Shown here: positions 52,807-55,829 of the stretch, piece after piece
How positions within the stretch are numbered: the first letter of the stretch is position 1
Layout of the letters: the number at the start of each line of letters is the position of its first letter
Origin: JAJYSO01 sp964586655
GTDB taxonomy: Bacteria > Bacteroidota > Bacteroidia > Flavobacteriales > Flavobacteriaceae
Direction of reading: 5' to 3'
DNA: 55,829 nt
Assembly (NCBI GenBank): GCA_964586655.1
Contig: CAZPGY010000018.1
Coordinates: 1 to 55,829 of the forward strand
Position numbers and translations under genes: made by a program
Notes under the pieces: generated by a model
The model's database searches: none
Told to the model about the DNA's origin: nothing
Seen by the model: only the letters and a program-made list of their open reading frames with translations

Positions 52807-54045
52807 TTATAGAATAGCAATAAGCTTTTGGGGGTTATCACTCTCTCTATTTTTATTATTATAGAAACACTCCATCGCCTTTTCAATCCCTTCTTTCTCC
52901 CAAATTTCCAATACTTGTCCAATGGGGCCCCCTTTGACCGTCAACTCATCAAACCGCTTTTTCAACTTCCTATACGTCGAATTATCATAACCTTTTACCA
53001 TCTTCAAATACTCCAATTTCCCATCCAGTACGTTTATCATATTGGGTTTTCCTTTTTTGACGTGCCCCTTGTCTTTGGCATAGTCACGACGAAAAATTTC
53101 TTCAGCTTTTTTATAGCCGTACTTCTCCCAAAAATACAAGTACATTCGCAATTGCTTTACATAACGACGGTTAACATTTACCTTTTCGTTCACCTTCAGT
53201 CCGGTAACTTCCTGGCGATAACCCGATTTTTGCAAGCGGGTCTTCTTAGGGTTTACTTGTAAATTGAGGTCTTCAATAATTCTTAAAAGCTCTGCTCTAA
53301 AATTATCGTAATGCCCCTTTTCATTTAAAACCGGATTTTCAATTTCGTTATAGATGTTGTGGTCAGAAGAAAAGGTAATATCATCGGCATAACGTGAATA
53401 TGTGGCATTGAATCGTTTGGCCAATCCGGCTAAACGACGATCCAATCGCTCACATAAGATATTGGTCAGTGTCGGCGAGCAAGGGCTGCCTTGGGGCAAA
53501 ACATTTTGGACTTCCCCGTCAATTTCGAAAGGATGTGTACACAAACAAGCCATTAAAAAGGCCAAGGGTTCTTTGGCTTTGTCACCGTTAAAAAAGGCAT
53601 ACCAAATCCCCATTTTGACACGATTGCGGTCAAAAGAATGGAAAAAATCCTTAAGGTCTATATTAAATACGTAATGCTTTCCTACGTGCATTCGCGCATT
53701 ATCGGCAATGGATTTGTCTAACACAAAACCTGTTGCCGCAGGATGTGGTTCATATAAACATTGTAATACAAAATTCAACGGGCGTAAAACGGCTTTTAAA
53801 CCTTTTACCGGCGCGTTAATGATGCGTTCTCCGCCGGATTTCTTTTTTACAGTAAAGGTTTTATACCGTTCCTTACAAAATTTCGGGTTGGCGTAATACG
53901 TCAAAGATTTCAATCGAACCGGTTTACACTTCTTCCCATAAAGCATGTACTTAGCAACACTTAAAAGACTCGCTAAATCCTCTTTACCCTGCAAGTCGGC
54001 AAAGTCCTTTCTGATTTGGTCGATATGTTGTTGTTCGATTTCCAT
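52807..54045 (-). CDS. Retron-type reverse transcriptase
   Basis: The 412-residue protein has all key RT blocks: FNIDLKDFFHSF (motif A), LPQGSPCSPTLTNILC (motif B), and SRYADDITFSS with the YADD active site at 219-222. The retron-specific markers are present too: NARMH (116-120, region X NAxxH) and VTGLKVN (280-286, region Y VTG). Retron RTs make a branched msDNA from a msr-msd RNA that usually lies just upstream, and the complex guards a toxic effector against phage. The C-terminal thumb and extension (about 290-412) are long. It is the first gene of the minus-strand run that continues with kinase-like, receiver-like and HEPN-like genes. Confidence 0.9.
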   Translation of the reverse strand: MEIEQQHIDQIRKDFADLQGKEDLASLLSVAKYMLYGKKCKPVRLKSLTYYANPKFCKERYKTFTVKKKSGGERIINAPVKGLKAVLRPLNFVLQCLYEPHPAATGFVLDKSIADNARMHVGKHYVFNIDLKDFFHSFDRNRVKMGIWYAFFNGDKAKEPLAFLMACLCTHPFEIDGEVQNVLPQGSPCSPTLTNILCERLDRRLAGLAKRFNATYSRYADDITFSSDHNIYNEIENPVLNEKGHYDNFRAELLRIIEDLNLQVNPKKTRLQKSGYRQEVTGLKVNEKVNVNRRYVKQLRMYLYFWEKYGYKKAEEIFRRDYAKDKGHVKKGKPNMINVLDGKLEYLKMVKGYDNSTYRKLKKRFDELTVKGGPIGQVLEIWEKEGIEKAMECFYNNKNRESDNPQKLIAIL

Positions 54046-54216
54046 TTTTTAACCCTAATTAAAACTTTGAAAACACCTGTCGTATATTCTATAAGTATGA
54101 ATTCATGACCCAATGACATAACAAACTTACTGACTCTTTATTAACAACTATATATTAATTAGAATCATCTTAATAATGTTTAATTAAAATAGAGCTTATC
54201 AATACCACAGTAACAT
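54046..54216 (-). other. Upstream region of the RT; candidate site of a msr-msd RNA, not resolved
   Basis: This 171-bp AT-rich stretch directly precedes the RT start, the place where retron non-coding RNA normally lies, and it is long enough. On the minus strand GTAAG, TATG and TCAT can pair with ATGA, CATA and CTTAT in nested fashion (about 54083-54132), giving a modest hairpin. I find no convincing a1/a2 complementarity or branching-G context. I therefore mark the location but do not call the RNA. Confidence 0.25.
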
Positions 54217-54369
54217 TCAGTCCCGGAAAACCGGAACCAAGATGCCGATCATTGCCTCAATTTTTCTATTGAAGCCAGCATCCGCAGTCAATATTTTGAC
54301 AGGTGTTTCAAAGAACTGGTGCAAATATGCTATACAACTGTGCAGTGTATCTGCATAGTGAGAATTATT
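54217..54369 (-). pseudogene. C-terminal remnant of a PIN-like gene
   Basis: Between in-frame stops the minus strand reads YADTLHSCIAYLHQFFETPV, then KILTADAGFNRK, GILVP and a TGA at 54217. The order D-x-LH, TADxGF and I-x-VP is that of the C-terminal half of PIN-domain (VapC-like) ribonucleases. No start codon or N-terminal half is present. A CCGG-TTTT-CCGG hairpin lies at its end. It may be debris of an earlier toxin gene at this site. Confidence 0.4.
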
Positions 54370-54427
54370 TTATTATTTTCAATCGTTTAATTTTAAATCC
54401 ATTAGTATCTATTTTCATATAAACCTC

Positions 54428-55447
54428 TTAATACACTCCCAATAAACGATTTACCCTATCGCCTTGAACATCTTTCACAATTTGTGGGTTAAGTAAAGGA
54501 CCTTTCACAACTTTTTTGAGTACTTCCAATTCTTTATAATAAAGTTCCCGGGCATCTGAATTCAAAGGATGGACATTCAAATATGTTCCTGTAAGCTTTT
54601 TCCGAAAGGAATTTCCGGTCTCTATAAAATAATTATTGGTAAAAATGTGGCGATCGTGGATTTCCTTTTTTTGGGGAGTATGCAAAACAGACAACTTCAC
54701 TTTATAATCCAATCCTGAACCTTCTATATATCTTTTAAATTTCAAATAGAATTTTTCAAAAAAACGCTGCTGTTGTTCCGCTCCCCATTTTCGGGAATTA
54801 ATGTTGTATTTATTCGAAACAATCATTAAATGAAAATCAGTAGACAGTTTTTCCGGTAAAAGGTTCTTTAAAATTAAATAAAGTGAACTTTGTTTACAAC
54901 GAATATTTTCGAATAAATATTGATCAACTACAATAGCTGAATTGATAGGTAAATCTATTTTTTTTAAAATCTGCCAACCCGGAAAGGTATTATGCCTTTT
55001 ATCGTTATGTATTTTCATAAATATTGATTGAGAAAAAGGAAGCACTTTTTCTGTTTCTTGAGTATCAATATTTAGTAATCCATATTTTTTTAATGCCAGC
55101 TTTTGCTTACTAAGGTAAACGTTTAATGCTCTTTTATTGACTGCTTTTTCAACTTTATCGGTTCGGATTGCTTCGCTTGTTTTTTTGTCTTGTCGGATTC
55201 TCCCCCCCTCCAAATGAAGGTGAATTAGCTTTTTAGCCCAGGGATTTTTAGATTCATTTAATTCCTGAAGCGATTTCATTTCATCAAAATATAGCGTCGA
55301 ATTTTCAAAAATAAGTTTATATAAAGCTGAAAAGATTGTATGCTTTTTATTTTGAGACAGTAAAAGGTTTAAATAATCCTCTTTTGGTATAGAGCCAAAA
55401 AAATCATCCAAGTAATCGTGTGTTATATATGTTGGGATGTACTTCAT
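54428..55447 (-). CDS. HDR-motif partner protein of AAA ATPase (paralogue)
   Basis: The 339-residue protein begins with ITHDYLDDFF and carries EIHDRHIFTNNYFIETGNSF near residue 263, both shared in form with the protein at 42571-43524. Between them lies a Lys-rich helical region and a strand block (INSAIVVDQYLFENI, DFHLMIVSNKYNI) that precedes the HDR motif as in the paralogue. It is probably the effector of the ATPase encoded directly upstream; their stop and start share one base (TAATG). The function is unknown, and a phosphodiesterase-like fold is only a guess. Confidence 0.65.
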   Translation of the reverse strand: MKYIPTYITHDYLDDFFGSIPKEDYLNLLLSQNKKHTIFSALYKLIFENSTLYFDEMKSLQELNESKNPWAKKLIHLHLEGGRIRQDKKTSEAIRTDKVEKAVNKRALNVYLSKQKLALKKYGLLNIDTQETEKVLPFSQSIFMKIHNDKRHNTFPGWQILKKIDLPINSAIVVDQYLFENIRCKQSSLYLILKNLLPEKLSTDFHLMIVSNKYNINSRKWGAEQQQRFFEKFYLKFKRYIEGSGLDYKVKLSVLHTPQKKEIHDRHIFTNNYFIETGNSFRKKLTGTYLNVHPLNSDARELYYKELEVLKKVVKGPLLNPQIVKDVQGDRVNRLLGVY

Positions 55448-55829
55448 TAATTCATGTCATTTTTAGTCAACTCAAATAAGCTTATTGCCAAGTTATCTGC
55501 TTCATCCGTAAAGCCGGTACCAAATCCGGCAGAAAGGATTCCGTTTTCCTTAACTTTTATTTTTCGTACATGCTCCTCTCCCATTGGTATATTATCCGGG
55601 GCATGGAAATAATAAATCAAGGTATCTTCTGAGTCAACTTTCTTTTTATTGACTAAATATTGCAGTTTCCGAATAAAGGGTACTGAATGTGTTTCTACAA
55701 TTATCCTTTTCCCCGAAGAAATATGGCTGGCAAAGAAGTCCGCCAACTTCGACTGCAAAGCCGGATGAAGATTGGTTTCCGGTTCTTCAATTATTACTAC
55801 CTCATCACGAAACAAACATAATCGAAGTA
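55447..55829 (-). CDS. AAA ATPase, C-terminal part (continues beyond the right edge)
   Basis: The visible 127 residues include Walker B VVIIEEPETNLHPALQSKLA, the switch IVETHSVPFIRKLQYLV, and an ending GFGTGFTDEADNL. This aligns throughout with the end of the ATPase at 43526-45496. The N-terminus, including Walker A, lies outside the window. With the next gene it forms a second ATPase/HDR pair upstream of the retron-type RT cluster. Confidence 0.8.
   Translation of the reverse strand, partial: LRLCLFRDEVVIIEEPETNLHPALQSKLADFFASHISSGKRIIVETHSVPFIRKLQYLVNKKKVDSEDTLIYYFHAPDNIPMGEEHVRKIKVKENGILSAGFGTGFTDEADNLAISLFELTKNDMN

Noticed and set aside
54046..54216. Definite retron msr-msd RNA
   Set aside because: Position is right, but no clear flanking complementarity or branching-G context could be seen by eye.

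Overview
The window comes from a Bacteroidota genome, most likely a member of the Flavobacteriaceae. The evidence is the gliding-motility lipoprotein GldI beside NrnA, a protein with a type IX secretion sorting domain, a GLPGLI/TonB-type receptor pair, a BshC bacillithiol enzyme, and many promoters of the Bacteroidota form TAnnTTTG just upstream of start codons.

Region 1 (1-10.4 kb) is mostly conserved chromosome. It holds a TonB-type receptor running off the left edge, a GLPGLI protein, a small Cys-rich secreted protein, the decayed tail of a DUF721 gene, ndk, and an nrnA-gldI-PPIase operon. A phytase-like lipoprotein, a histidine phosphatase and a second lipoprotein follow. Region 2 (10.5-11.6 kb) is a scar: an IS3-type orfA with a nonsense codon, a frameshifted excisionase-like HTH gene, an intact tRNA-Arg(TCT), and a tRNA-like copy of its 5' half.

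Region 3 (11.6-36 kb) is again housekeeping. It contains the MoxR/DUF58/DUF4350/DUF4129/SpoIIM/RDD cluster, a TRIC-type channel, a T9SS cargo protein, a cyclophilin divergent from a NUDIX gene (the start codons share one CATG), an acyltransferase, aspartate kinase, two thioredoxin-fold proteins (one without CxxC), a phosphoesterase, bshC, two glycosyltransferase genes and uvrB. A dispersed repeat of about 150 bp occurs inverted at 7.7 and 19.7 kb.

Region 4 (36-42.5 kb) is accessory. It has two proteins with SSB-like acidic tails, a frameshifted nucleotidyltransferase with a small partner gene, four clusters of GC-rich palindromic repeats, and two identical DUF559/Vsr-like endonuclease genes embedded in a 652-bp direct duplication. 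A secreted protein and a PLD-like protein follow.

Region 5 (42.5-55.8 kb) is the most interesting part: a nearly uninterrupted minus-strand run that looks like a defence or conflict locus. In transcription order it reads: a paralogous AAA ATPase (cut by the right edge) and its 'HDR-motif' partner; a gap with a PIN-like gene remnant; a retron-type reverse transcriptase (NAxxH, YADD and VTG motifs); a degenerate histidine-kinase-like ATPase; a pseudo-receiver protein; a REC-REC-HEPN-like fusion; a RecD/UvrD-like helicase; a TPR/OB-like protein; a DUF3696-type AAA ATPase; and a second HDR-motif partner. From the RT onward the genes are 1-55 bp apart or overlap slightly. I infer that a retron-type RT is coupled to two-component-derived sensor parts and a putative HEPN effector. 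I could not identify a msr-msd RNA with confidence. All functional statements come from reading motifs; no database search was run.
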